Shown here piece by piece: positions 11,201 to 24,800 of a stretch of DNA of 64,000 nt. Under the pieces are notes generated by a model, which was given only the letters and a program-made list of their open reading frames with translations, was not told the DNA's origin and made no database searches. Positions within the stretch are counted from its first letter, which is position 1. Every line of letters starts with the position of its first letter. The stretch is from Paragorgia papillata. Lineage: Eukaryota > Cnidaria > Anthozoa > Scleralcyonacea > Coralliidae. The translations under genes and the position numbers were made by a program. The stretch is taken from positions 2,144,501-2,208,500 of the forward strand of contig JAWNZC010000347.1 in assembly GCA_035771165.1 (NCBI GenBank), in the 5' to 3' direction.

Positions 11201-14200
11201 GGATTTCTGCTGTATTCTGCGGCGGTTCTGTATCCCATAAGGTGTCTGCGAAGGAGGATAGACTATTAGACATCCCCGTAAAATTTATTATTCGCTGGTT
11301 TTATTAATATATTTAGCATGACAATGGTTTAATTTGATTGGTTCCTGTACACAAAGAGAAAGGAATTTTGTGCTCCATGGAGCAGACATTGGTGGGTGGG
11401 AACAAAAGCCCACAAGATGTCTGCGAAGGAGGCTAACTTTTTAGTAACTCTGATAAAAGGCTTGCCAGTACAATTCTATTACAGAAAATAATTTCTGTAG
11501 TAGAATTGAAACACTGCACTTCCTCTCGGATTAGTGTTAAGTTGTTGTGAGAAGATCTCTTGCACTTTAGTTGGATAAAACTCGCCTCCAATCCTTGTGC
11601 AGCTTCATAGCCCAACAGATATAGTAGTGGACACATTTTTTTTTTAAATATTTCAAACTACTTGTCTTATGTTTCACAAATTTTAGCCTTCACAAATTTT
11701 TCTAAACAAGCCCCTTTTTATTAATCCCCCCCTCTCTATTATTCCCCTTTTTATTAAGCCCCTCCCCCCTTCCCTTTCTCCTGGGTCTTGAAATTAAATA
11801 ACCTCACAGAGTTTATTACCGTAGAACTTTTACAGTATACAGAATAGAATAGTTGGAACATAATTCTCATTCTCTGCCCTCCTTTGATGTGAAATTCCGA
11901 TTAGAAGCTCTAGGCTTATAATTGATGCAGCTTACTACTGACTTACTAGTGAGTGAGGGCAGTGTGAAGCTCCCCCCCCCCCTCTTCCCACTTTACTACC
12001 CCACCCCTGCATGGATCTCTTGATCAGTGTGGGTAACGTCATGTGCTACAATAACAGCTTCTGGCATTCTAACTTGGTAAATATGACCCCTTTAAATTAT
12101 CAACATTGGTATCTTGTGATGGACACAGCAATGCCAAACATCCTTAATGGAATGTCTGGCAGCTATCATTGTAAACAAAAGTCGTACTTGGCTATATCAA
12201 GGCGGCCTTTAATTCCTATAAGCCGAAAGAGCATAATTGCATCGCTATTCGTCAATTTTGCGAAGTTCTAAGCTATAGTTTTCAAAATATTATATTTCGG
12301 AAAGTATAACTTAGAAACTGTTATTATTTAGCTCTAATTCCTTTTATGAAACGAAAAATAAGTTTGTTTTATTTGAAAGAACACTTAAAATGACAGAGTT
12401 GCATTTGTTGCATTTTTTTGTTTCCTTGCTTCGTTGTTGAGATATTTCAGTTTGTTTGAAATGCAAATTAAACACCTTGACGTCACATGTGCATAATGAG
12501 TTATCCGAGCAGGTAATACAGTGGCAGCCATACGACCACCCCATTATAGTCAGTTTCAGCTTGCTTTTGAAATTCGTTTGTCAACATTCGTTGGAAGGTT
12601 GGGAACTTGGTACGGAAGTTCGTTGTGAAGTTCGTCGTGAAGTTCGAATTTAATAAGCTTTGAATTGAATTCCTTTGGTAAAATCACGGAGAAGAAGATT
12701 ATTTGTTGTATAGAATATAATAATAGATACTTGGTTAAGCAGAAACAAATTGCCGACTTAAATTTGTATCTACCTCGCAACGTAGTTCGGAACATTGCAA
12801 CGTAAGTTCGGAATGAAGCAAGCTGAAACAGACTAATACGACCACCTCGTTATTACGCCCACTTTTTTCTGGCCTGAATACATTCTAAGTACTGTAATAC
12901 TCCCTCGTTAATACGACCACTTTTTACTGTTTTCAGCTTGCTCCGAACTTACCTTGCAATGTTCCGAACTACGTTGCGAGGTAGATACAAATTTAAGTCG
13001 GCAATTTGTTTCTGCTTAATCAAGTATCTATTATTATATTCTATACAACAAATAATCTTCTTCTCCGTGATTTTACCAAATGAATTCAATTCAAAGCTTA
13101 TTAAATTCGAACTTCACGACGAACTTCACAATGAACTTCACAAGTTCCGAACCTTCCAACGAATGTTGACAAACGAATTTCAAAAGCAAGCTGAAACTGA
13201 CTGTAATACATTAAGTACTGTAATACTCCCCCGTTAATACGCCCACCCCGTTGTTACGACTGCATTTCTTTGGCCCGACGGTGGCCGTATTAACGAGGTT
13301 CCACTGTACGTCCTTGCTATTACACAGTCAATCGAGATAATGGTCTGGAAACTCAGCTAAAGTCTTTGTTCTATCTTTTTGTTCCCCTTTATGAATTTTT
13401 GTGCACGGTCACTGAACACATTGTATTTTAGTATAATGAACAAATTATCCAATAGCAACGTTTCAGTTCAATCACTCAACCGTGCTATTTAAATATTAAT
13501 AAACCTAAAACAAAGGATGTGCACGGTGTAAGGTACGGTTCAACATAAAATCACAGCTCACTATAGGCGCTTTGAAGTTTGCCGAGTTTCCAGACCATAT
13601 CTCGATTGACTATGGCTATTATCAAAGCAAATTAATTCGAAGAAAGCGTGTGGGTGTGTTTCTCCCATGACACCAAACATGTTTGTTTAATATGCACGTG
13701 TGATATCAAACAATCTGAAATATCTCAACAAGGAAATGAAAAACTGTAAAGGATTTTACTCTGTTATTTTAAATGTTCTTTCAAATTAGACAGACTTAAT
13801 TTTCGTTTCATACGCACTTTAAAGAAAATTGTTTTATGTTACGTAAATAATATACTCGGTTTTCTATTCGTGAATTATTAGTGAGATCTTGGCATTGTTT
13901 TGCGTAATTCTTTGAATGTTTGCCCACAGGCGGCTCGTGTGTGCTATTCGTCTATATACAATAGTAAATATATTGGATATATGTCATCAAAATAAATTAA
14001 ATTACTAAAATTGCAATTAAACATAAAATACCTGGTTACAACACTACACCAGGTATTTTATGTTTAATTGCAATTTTAGTAATTTAATTTATTTTGATGA
14101 CATATATCCAATATATTTACTATTGTATATAGACGAATAGCGCACACCTATAGCCTGTGGTTTGCCTGGTGACAAATTGTAATAGGAGCGAGAATTTGTG

Positions 14201-17200
14201 GTAACACCACCGGTAACCGGAATTCGTTCAAGAAAAACTAAAGGCAATCGATTCCAGGTTCAGCGCTGCCTGAAACGTAGCGAGACAGCACATCAGAACC
14301 TCAAAACGTCAGCGTTTCTTCAGTACTAAAAACTTGGCAGTTCACAACTTCACAAAGGTTTTTGCTTTGCTATTGTCATATCGAAAACACTGCCGATACA
14401 GCAGTGTACCTCTTACACTCGACATTTATTGTATCTCGGACAAATTAGGGCAAACCATCACGCTTCCCATGTAAACAGTTTCTTCCTGGGCCGGACTTGT
14501 TTGGTTAAAATCGTACTGTTGTTTTTACCGCCGACCGATAAGAGAATTTCAGCGTGACACGAGTTTCGTGACAAAGGTTTTACCTTTGGTTCAAGGTTAA
14601 TATATGAATTAGAACATTCTCGTAACGTAAAAGAAGCTTTGTTGATCGAAGTCATCACACATTCAATGAGAGTATTTGAGTATACACTGGTTGACACAGC
14701 CGAGCAGCTGAACGAATCGAAGGAAAGACATTAAGACAACACGCAAACACGTGTTACGACAGTTACGTGTAATCGGAATCTGCATGGCTGCGCTGGTACT
14801 GGAACCGATTGCCGGACCTTTAGTTTTTCTTGAACGAATAGATCGTTTTCATCTGACGTCACGGCGGCCATATTGGTGTATCAAAACAATGAAATGGCGG
14901 CCATATTGGTGTACGGTATGGGAATTAGCTCTTTCTTATTCAAATATTTTGTATTGTTTCACCACCCCAATGGGGCCACCGATCACGTGAGTGAAAACGA
15001 TCTATATTTATTGCTAAGCTTTCGACGTATTGACTCAGACCTTCATAAGGCTATATGTATGTAGTGCAGTTGGTAGAGCGTCGTAGAAATAAACCGAAGC
15101 GTTCCAATTCCAGCCGCGGGCGAGTAAAGTTTTTTTACTTGCCCGGAGTAACTCGGAGCAGCACCCAAATATGATTATTCTCCCACAATAATTATTCCGT
15201 AGACGCTCGTCAAGCTCAATTACTCAGAAATAGTTTCTGAGCCCCAGACAGGGTTCGAATCCACAACCTTCTAATGACCGGTTAGACGATCTAACCATTG
15301 AACTATACTGAGGTCTAAGGCTCCGATGGAAAGCTAAGGTTGCAGATTTATAGTCGTGTGTGCACCCATAGTTAATAGAAAATAGACATGGTTTGGAAGC
15401 TCACAAAAGTCATTGTTTTATGTTTTTGTTCAGGTTTATGGAAATTTTTGCACTTTCACGGTTACTGAACATATTGTGTTTTCTGTATAATGAAGTAATC
15501 ATCCAATAGCAACGTTTGGGTTCAATCACTCAACCGTACTGTTTAAATATTAATAAACCTAAAACAAAGGATTTGGCACCTTCATGTACCTTTCAACATG
15601 AATCGTAGCTTGATTGTTAACCGCTTTGAAGTTTTCCGGGTTTCCAAACCATGTCTATTTTCTATTAACTATGGTGCACCTAAGTGGTAGCGTTTGCATA
15701 TGTGATGTATATGATTATTTGTAAATTATCGGCCAAAAATCATGGAGATTCACAGCAGCAAAACTTTGGAACAATCTGCCGGATGAAATGAGGCAAACAA
15801 AAGACATCTTTTAAGAACTTACTATCTGCTATACACGAACTATAGTTTATAGAACGTTTTAAATAGATTAAATTAAAATTTAAATTTAGGTTTGATTATA
15901 TAGTGTTATTTTATTGTAAAAATAGTTCTAGTACAACTGTTTTAACATTGATTTAGTTTAAATTGTGGCATACCTGAAAAATAGCGTTAATGCTAAGTAT
16001 ATCGACCACGTTAAATAAAGTGTATTGTGTTGTATTGTATTGTATTGTACTGTATTGTATTGTATTGTATTGTATTGTATTGTACGTGTACATGTAGTGC
16101 ATGTGGTACGTTTCCGAGCTTGGTGTAATGTTGTAGCAAACGTTTGGCGGACGTTCGTCAAGCTCAATTACTCAGAAAAGATTTCTGAGCCCCAGACAGG
16201 GTTCAACTTTCTAATGACCGCTCTAACCATTGAGCTACTGACTATATGAATTTGCGAGCTTAGCTTTTCATCCAAACCTCCGTAATAATTTAATTTATAA
16301 TAATAATAATAATTTATTCGATTTATATTGCGCATTTACCAATCTTACAATTTTCAAATGTGCATTACAAGTTTTAAGAAATCCAATATAAAAAAAACAA
16401 TTGCAATTTACAGTAAATTACAATCCTAACACAACCATAGTAAAAATTAAATAATAATATTAAATAAAAAATAGCTCTGTATAAAAAGAGGTTACAATCA
16501 GATATACAGCTCTATAGGAAACTGAGAAGCTATGGAAAAGCCGCACAAAAACGTCTTAAAAACGTCTAACTGGAGGATTATTACACAGTTCAGACGCAGC
16601 AATATCACTATTAAGAGAGGTCACCTCCACTGATTTCCTTTTCCTGTAAGTGACACTTCGGACTGTCAGTGATGGCTTGTCAGAATGAATATTACACAAA
16701 ACTGAAGCATGATCAGAAAGGTAACAGTCAATACAAGGGAGAGTTTAATAACCCTGTCTGTCTGGCGAGTTATGAGTAGGTCAAGGGTGTGTCCATGGAT
16801 ATGAGTTGGGCCTGATACATGCTGCTGCAGACTGAAGGACTCTTGAAAATTGATCGCGTCTGAATTGTCCAAAGCATCAACATGAATATTGAAATCACCA
16901 ACAATCAATAGTAGCTCGATGGTTAAAGCCGGTCATTAGAATGTTGCAATCGAACACCAAGCTCGCAAACGTACCACATGAACTACATGTATACGTATGA
17001 CCATAGCTAGTGGAGGGGGATGGTTTGGAAGCTCCATTGTCTTTCAAGATTAAGCAATGGTCATATTATTGTGTTCATGTTGGAGGAAGGCAATTGGTTG
17101 AAGAAAGGAAATTCTATGGACACGTGACGACGAAGGACTACACAACGAACAAAGGACGTAGAACACGTGATGACGAAGGACTGCACTAATTAAACCCGAT

Positions 17201-18639
17201 AGTTGCTATTGGATGACTGCTTCATTATACAGAAAATACAATACGTTCAGTGACCGTGAAATTAGACAAATTGAACAAAACCATAGAACAATGAGTTTTA
17301 TCGAGTTTCCTAACCATCTCCCTCCACTAACTATGGCATGACTTATCCTATTAGATAATAAACGTGGTGTTAACAGAAATTCACGCTTGTATTAATGTAT
17401 TACTTTTTCTAGATTCCAATGCGGACGCATCTTTAATTGCCAGACAAATGTGCTTGAAGAGAAAAAAGCTTCAAGACGATCTGAACGAAAGGTTGCTCAT
17501 GCGCCCCGGACCTTTGGAACTTGTAAACAAGAATATCCTAGACCCTGGCTCAGTCGTCGGTAATGCTATTAAGGAAGGCGCCGTGGAATACTCCGAAACC
17601 ACAGACTCCACTCTAATTAAGAACGCATTGTCTCCTCCAGAATCGACCGTCGTCTACGACTCGCCCCAGCCTTCCCCGGACACTACCTCGAGTATCGGCT
17701 CGCCGCCGGATTTGTCCCAACCCCAGCTGTTCTCACTCGGTTCGGTGGCGTTCCCCTCGGACGAGTCTAAAACGAACCCATACTCCCCGACTCAAATCAT
17801 CCCGCAGCAACCTCCGCAACTGAAAGTAAAGGAATCCAAAACCCGGAAAAAGTCAGGGAAGGCCAAGTTCAAGAAATACAAGTATCACGAATACAGGCCT
17901 CCGAACGTCGAAACCAGCGCGCCTAAACCCGATACCCTGCCGACGGACTCGCCGTATTCGCTACTGCTACAACAACAGCAGTTGTACTTACAGCTGCAAG
18001 TTCTCTGCCAGAACTACCCGCAGACATTTCTGCCGCTAATGCCTGTGCAGAAGAGCAGCCCCGTGGACAACAGCCCTGCCGAGAAACCAATGAAACTTGA
18101 AGAAATGAGAGTTATTGATTTACGGAACGAGCTTAAGAACAGAGGGCTGCCCGTTTCGGGGTCCAAGAATCACCTCATGGAGCGCCTGAAGATGGCCAAT
18201 GCCTGTCAGGTTGCGAGCAACACCCCGACTAGTTACGCGCCCACGTCGGTTCCTGCCGGGAACGATACGAGTTCTGTGGCGCAGGCGGTGTCCCTGCAAG
18301 GAAGCCGCGCCGCGCTCGCCCGCTCTACGTCCGCCCCGACCGGCGTCCCTCTTGTGGGTTCTGTCACGGCGGGAAAGATTCTCAGTGATGCCGAGAAGAT
18401 TCTTCAGTCCGAGCAGAATATCAGCGTGGAGGAGATCCAACAGAAGATTCAGCAACTGCAGTACCTCAACCTGCAAATACAGTTACAGCAGTTGAACTTA
18501 AAGAAGAACCAGCAGCTACAGGCGAAACAACCCCCACAACTGATACCCAAACCGCCTGATCACTGTCAACAACTGCCGATACTTCTGCCAAACCAACAAC
18601 AGATTCAGCAGTCACAGCAACAACAACAGCAGCAGCAGC

Positions 18640-18709
<70 letters not shown>

Positions 18710-18825
18710 GCAGCAGCAGCAGCAGCAACATTTACAGCAACAACGTCAAGTTCAGCAGCAGCAGAAGCAACGACAATCTCAGAGGCAGCAACAACAACAA
18801 TCACAACAACAGCAGCAGCAGTTTC

Positions 18826-18898
<73 letters not shown>

Positions 18899-21800
18899 GC
18901 AGCAGTTAAATCAAGAACAACAGTTGGAACAACAACTTAAGCAGTTGCAGCAGCAACAACAGTTACAACAACAACAACAGATGAAACAGCAGCAGATACA
19001 GCAGCAGCAACAACAGTTAAAACAACAGCTCGACCAGCAGCAACAGCACTTATACAACCATCTACCAGTCTCACAAGCTCCGACCCATCTTCCAAGTGTT
19101 CAGCTCCAACAGAACATGGGACAGGACAAAAGCCCCGCCGAAGCCTGTCCCCCCAAGCTGGAACCCGTACCGACCAGGCTCCCCCCACCACAACAGTGTC
19201 AAATCTCCGTTTCCGCTACTCCGTTGCTGCACTGCTCGGCGTTGACTTGCAATAGGAGCTGCAATCACGGCTCTCTTACTACTGACTCTATAGCAACCGG
19301 GACATCACAACTGCACCTGCTCAATTCAGTACAGCAACACAATGTAGTACACTTTAAACAGCCAGTGAAACCGGTTATCATATTGCAACCGCCCAAGCAA
19401 CAGCAGCGGGCAGAGTTGCTGTTCAGTCCGCCCGATCAGACGCTGACGAATGGGGATGCTTTCTTTCAGCAGCTCAAGGGTAGCCAAGGCAATGACACCA
19501 TTGCGTCACTGACAAGTGATATAACCATGGATCACGACAATTGGCATGGAATCATCGATGGCGACTCTACAAGTCGCTCTCATCCCAACTCGCCGAACGC
19601 TCAACTCGAGAGATCACCACCACCGTATTTCGAGGCTGTGGCTGGACGCCTGAGTCCCCGGAGCTCTAGCTTCTCAACCACCTCCCTGAACAACTCCGGT
19701 CTCCTGAAGTCGCATCCAAACGATAAGACTTCGGCTTCTCCGGAAAGTGGGCCATCATCGTCGCTGGGCCATCGGAGGTCCTTGTCCGTACCCACGGTCA
19801 ACCAACTGAACCACGGAGTCGGACAGCCGCAAGAGCTTCAAAAAGGACATAAGTCCCTTTCAATAAGCTTCGATTTTCCTGAAGCAGACGAAGCTTGTGA
19901 ATTGGGTGATAATTATCATGGGATTACACAAGAATTGCAAACGGTATTATACTTTTTTTTCTTTTTTTTTTTCAATTCAATTTATTTTTTCCAATATGTT
20001 TAGAATAAATTTTTGAATATTATCAGATATATAGAATTATAACAAGTACCTATTGGATGGAGAACTAAAGAAACCCAAAGGGCTTTTGCGAGTAGTTCCC
20101 CTCCTTTTAGTATTAGGACTGTATTTAGACTGTTTATACAGAGGCGGGTCATTGAACTATAAGAAGACTGGAACGATAACTCAGGGGGGGATTTTGAAGC
20201 CAGTGCCAGTCCCTTTGCAGGTAGCTCCCGTGCTTCAAGTTACTTAATTTTCATCCTGCCATATATTTTGTTTGGGACGATAACAAATTACTCCAAAACA
20301 ACGGATTGAAATACATTGTTTTATACGTATGTTTTTAGAAATAGCATTGGCTTCAATTTGATGTATAGTATAAGTCTCCTCGTTATTTTAAACTTTTTAA
20401 AATGTAGTAAATGTTCGACCATATTTCGCTGGGAAATAACACTAAGAAACTTGTTGTAGTTTTTCTGAGTTTTGAGCTGAAATACTGAACGTTGGGCTAT
20501 ATACGAAACTGAAGCTATTGAAAAATGCTATTTGGTATAGAAACTTCAAGACTTTAGCTAAAAGGGAAATATTTAAAAAATAGAAAAACAACTGCCATTT
20601 TGTAACCTACGGCAAACAAAATGGCAGTTGTTTTTATATTTTTTAATTATTTCCCTTTTAGCTAATGTCTTGAAGTTTCTATACCAAATAGCATTTTTCA
20701 ATAGCTTCAGTTTTGTATACATCCCAACGTTCAGCGTTAAGTAGTTCAGCTCAAAACTCAGAAAAACTAACATTTAAAGATTTTGGGCTTCATCCATTCA
20801 TAGGGCCTGACTTATGTGGAGTTAGCGTTCCACTTTGCTTAGAGTTCAATGAGGCGGGTTCATGGGATTAGCCAGAGGCCCGTCCACCCGTCTTTTGGAC
20901 AGGCATTTTTTGAAAGTGGACGGGAACAAATTTATTAAAACAAAACTCCGCACCAATCCTTTTCTTTTTACTCAGTGTATTATGTGCAGGGTTCGTACGC
21001 CCCCTGGAAATCCTGGAAAGTCCTTGATTTTTTTTATCTCCCTGGAAACCCTGGAATTTCGAACTGACCCCTGGAAAACAGTCTGTGCTGCTTTATTTTG
21101 TTGATATTTTGTTATTTTTGAACTTGTTTATAGTGATGTGATATTGTAACGGTTATTCATGAAAAATATAACTGAATAATTATGTGATTAATAGCACAAT
21201 TAAATGTCAACTCTTTGCAAAAGTATTTTTGTCTGATTTCAAATACCCCTGGAAAACCCCTGGAAAAAAGCCCTGGAAAGTCCTGGATTTTCAAAATTAT
21301 CAAGGTGTACGAACCCTGTATGTGACGGTTGGACATGTCATGTTGCCATAGCAATATCAAATACGTGTTGCATTTATCTTCTAGGCAATGATGATTGAAT
21401 CACAAAATAATTTGGACAATCGCAATGCTGAGCTGTTAGAAATACTTGGAGGTAAGCAAAAACTCGCAGTAATGAATATTCTCGTTAGTACCTTCTGTTA
21501 GTGTAACTCGCGGCTGATGAAGCCACAGCCGAGTTTTTTTAACAAACGTCGAGGTGTTTGATGTAATATTTAAAACACGAGCAGGAGTGTTTTATCAGAT
21601 TTAAAACCACGAGGGCGCAGCCCGATGATAAAACACCTGATGCGAGTGTTTTGAATGGCTTAAAAACGATTCGTTATTGGATGTTATGTTCATTAGTATT
21701 CTTTATATAAAATTGTATGTTCATTAGTATTCTTTATATAAAATTGTATGTTCATTAGTATTCTTTCTGACGTCAAGACGTTTTATCAGGTATAAAACCA

Positions 21801-24800
21801 CGGACATGGTACTGATTTCCTTTGTGTTTTCCTCATGAATTATTAATGAGTTTTTGAAATAGGAATATAGCGTCTCAAACAAATCGTTATTTTAAGAGAT
21901 GTTCGATTAATTCATGTAATTCCAAACCATCGACACGGCAATGATTTCCTTTGTGCAGTTTTCCTCATGAATTACTAAATGTGTTTGAAATAAAAAGTAT
22001 TTTAAAACCAGACAGATACTTGAGAAGGGGAAGCAAGTGTGTCTAGCGAAATTAGGGACTTTAAGATCTACGACGTCAACCTCAACGACTACGTCCTCTA
22101 AACAAAAGAATTATCTTTGCAAAACAAAGAGAATGAATAATTTTTAGTCCCTAGAGTAATCTCAACACCGTCCTCGTTCTTTCTACAACGCCACTTAGAG
22201 CATTTTCGCGTCTTCAGGACGACGTCAACGGCCAAAAGATGAGAACTGTTGCTTAAGATTGACTTCAATACAGACACTACAATCATTTTAGCAGTACTGG
22301 TGGCGTTTTTGAAGTCATTAAACTAGTTTCAATATCAAATATAATAGTCAGTTAACCGTGACTTCTTTAAATTGTAAAACTTATCTTGCGTTTTAACCGC
22401 CGTCGTCGTCCTCCTAGCATCTTAAAGTCCCTATTGTCTAGAATCGAACGTTCGAACCTTCGCGAAGGTTTTGTAACGGAAGGTTGAAATGTGGTCCTTC
22501 CTCTTTCTAAGAGCGCTCGCCCTCTTTGCCGAGATCCCGCTTGATCAGCGAAATCCATTGTAAAATTGCTTTTTGTTTACGTCATACGCGAGCGGAGAGC
22601 CATGACCTGAACCAGACTAGTTCCTAGTCCTCTTTTCTCTCGAACCTATTTTGGTGACGTCACAGAATAGGGATCGAGCGACAGGACTAGCGGAAAATGT
22701 TCATCTTTATCTATCATGAATCCTGCTCACCTGCTGCCTGCTGGAGCTGGAGCTCGGATTCTTTAATCTTTATAAACGAGGGCACTTAAACAAACTTCTT
22801 CTTGAGAGCAGACAGCAAACGAGTAGGTTTCTTTGTTTTACATTACGTTAAAAGGTTGTTACATACGAGGCTTTATAAAGTAGTGTTTGGCGTAGGAAGT
22901 GATTGTGTTGCAACACATTTATACAAATCGAAATATGCTATTTTAACGTTTCGGTAGTAGACCAACCTTGCTATATGATGTTATAAAGAATTGTGCAGAC
23001 CGACGTGAGTGTTATCTGCCTTGGTTTTCCGCCAAACGGCCGTTTGGTGTCTGTGTAATTTGGGGCCAGATTTGGGGCCAAGCAAAAGATTTTATTCCAG
23101 GCCTCTCACAATTTCGGTCTGCCGCTCGACGTTAAAAAGAGAGGCCTGGGAATCAGGCGTGGTCTGAACTGTGTCGTTGGCGTCAGCCTGGAGCGCCTTT
23201 GATGTATGTCTCGACACGGCCACGTTGATCTGCGTCCTTCGCAATTCAGCCGCTGGCTGCAAGTAAGGATGCATGATTAGCCACCCCAATCGTTTATCCA
23301 GCTTTATCCTAGAAGTTTTCCATGTAAACGACGCTCAAGAAGACTGGCCCTTCCAGAAGAACTGAAAGAAGAGTTCTTGTACGCATGAACATGAAAAACT
23401 AGCCCATCTAGAAAATTCCCATGTAAATGCGGGGTGAAATATAGCCTTTTTACTAAGGCTATCCGTCTCCATATAGTGGACCCACTCAGTCCTATACCAC
23501 AAAGACAGCTTTGAGCTTTTCAAATCTATATACCAAGCGCTAATTCTAGCCCACTTAGCTTAAGGCTGGGTTATAAGATGAGCTAAAATGTGACATGTCA
23601 TTACGAGATAAAATTATGATACCGGTAGCGGTGCCAGTTTTCTTAGCTATGAATGAATAACTATATTCATTGAGGGTAAACACCAATCTAACCCAAATGG
23701 TTAATGAGGGTGGCCCTCAACTAGGTAATTGGATAGAGTGCATCAGCTGATAAATTACTTGATAATTTCACACGCCGAGAAAAGCTTAAGGCGATTTTGT
23801 CTAAAACACTTAGTCTTAGAAAGCTTACCCCCGATGTACTTGCAAAATCCATCTGTATATAATTCAGCCAGAATATAACTTAAGAGTTAAGGAATGTCGG
23901 GAAGAATTTGAACTACGCCACGCACGAAGTAACTAAAATGAATATTTGGCTGTAGTGGGGCATTGTTATATGCAACAATTTCTATTCACAAGACTCGCTT
24001 AGGCAATTTAAAAGGGAAATGGTGCTTTTATAAAGAATACAAATGAGCATAGGATTTCATATAAAATTGTATTCTAATTAGCATTAGAATGGAAAAGCAA
24101 AAACAACCAATAATTAATCTTTTTTTAAATTTGATAAAACACTGCTGTTCGCGTTTTAAACATTACATAATGTAGGATAGTGGTGTGCTGTGTGTGTAGT
24201 GTTGAGTCGTGTAGTGATGTACACCTCACTACAGTCGAGGGGTGTATTACTCCAGAAAAAGTGCACGAGATTTTTGGGATTTTTTGGGAATTTTTGAGAT
24301 TTTTTTGGGATTTTTTAGAATTTGTTTTGAGATTTTTTGGGATTTTCTGGAATTTTTTGAGATTTTTTCGGATTTTCGGATTTTTAAAGGTGTACGAGAT
24401 TTTTTGGATTGATACACCCCTCGACTACAGTGAGGTAGGTCTACAAATATGTTGAGATATTTCACGTGGGAACGCCATCGGATCTCTTGGCAATATTTCA
24501 AAGATCACTTTGACGACGTCTTAAACACTCGAGTCTCGCTGACCGCCATCCGGAGCACTGGAGTATTCTTTATTGATGCCATCTTCAAGTTGTCATGTCC
24601 TATTTTACAACTCTTTTGAGCAGTGCTCTGAACACGTAGCAAGACCGCTTGAGTATAGCACTCGAGTATTGTTTTGACTATATTGAAGTTGGTATTTTCT
24701 CTTTCTAATATATACTCTGTCTCAAAGCCTATTTAGCGAGAGTTTACATAATGATTCTTCGGATAACTGCTTTGTGAGTCAACCAGGCTGGCAGTTGCGT

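Noticed and set aside
12556..12795. Conserved 79-codon frame repeated at 12938 and 55293
   Set aside because: The conservation is that of a MITE; the frame has no domain and differs among copies by indels.
14865..14900. CGGCCATATTGG words as CArG boxes
   Set aside because: CCATATTGG has five A/T bases between CC and GG instead of six, and it is repeated as part of a MITE.
15235..15310. Functional tRNA gene
   Set aside because: A and B boxes are present, but no acceptor stem or complete cloverleaf forms; the copies are SINE heads.
18120..19268. Minus-strand frames antisense to MRTF exon 5
   Set aside because: Shadow frames; poly-Val/Ala is the complement of CAA/CAG and there is no splice or start support.
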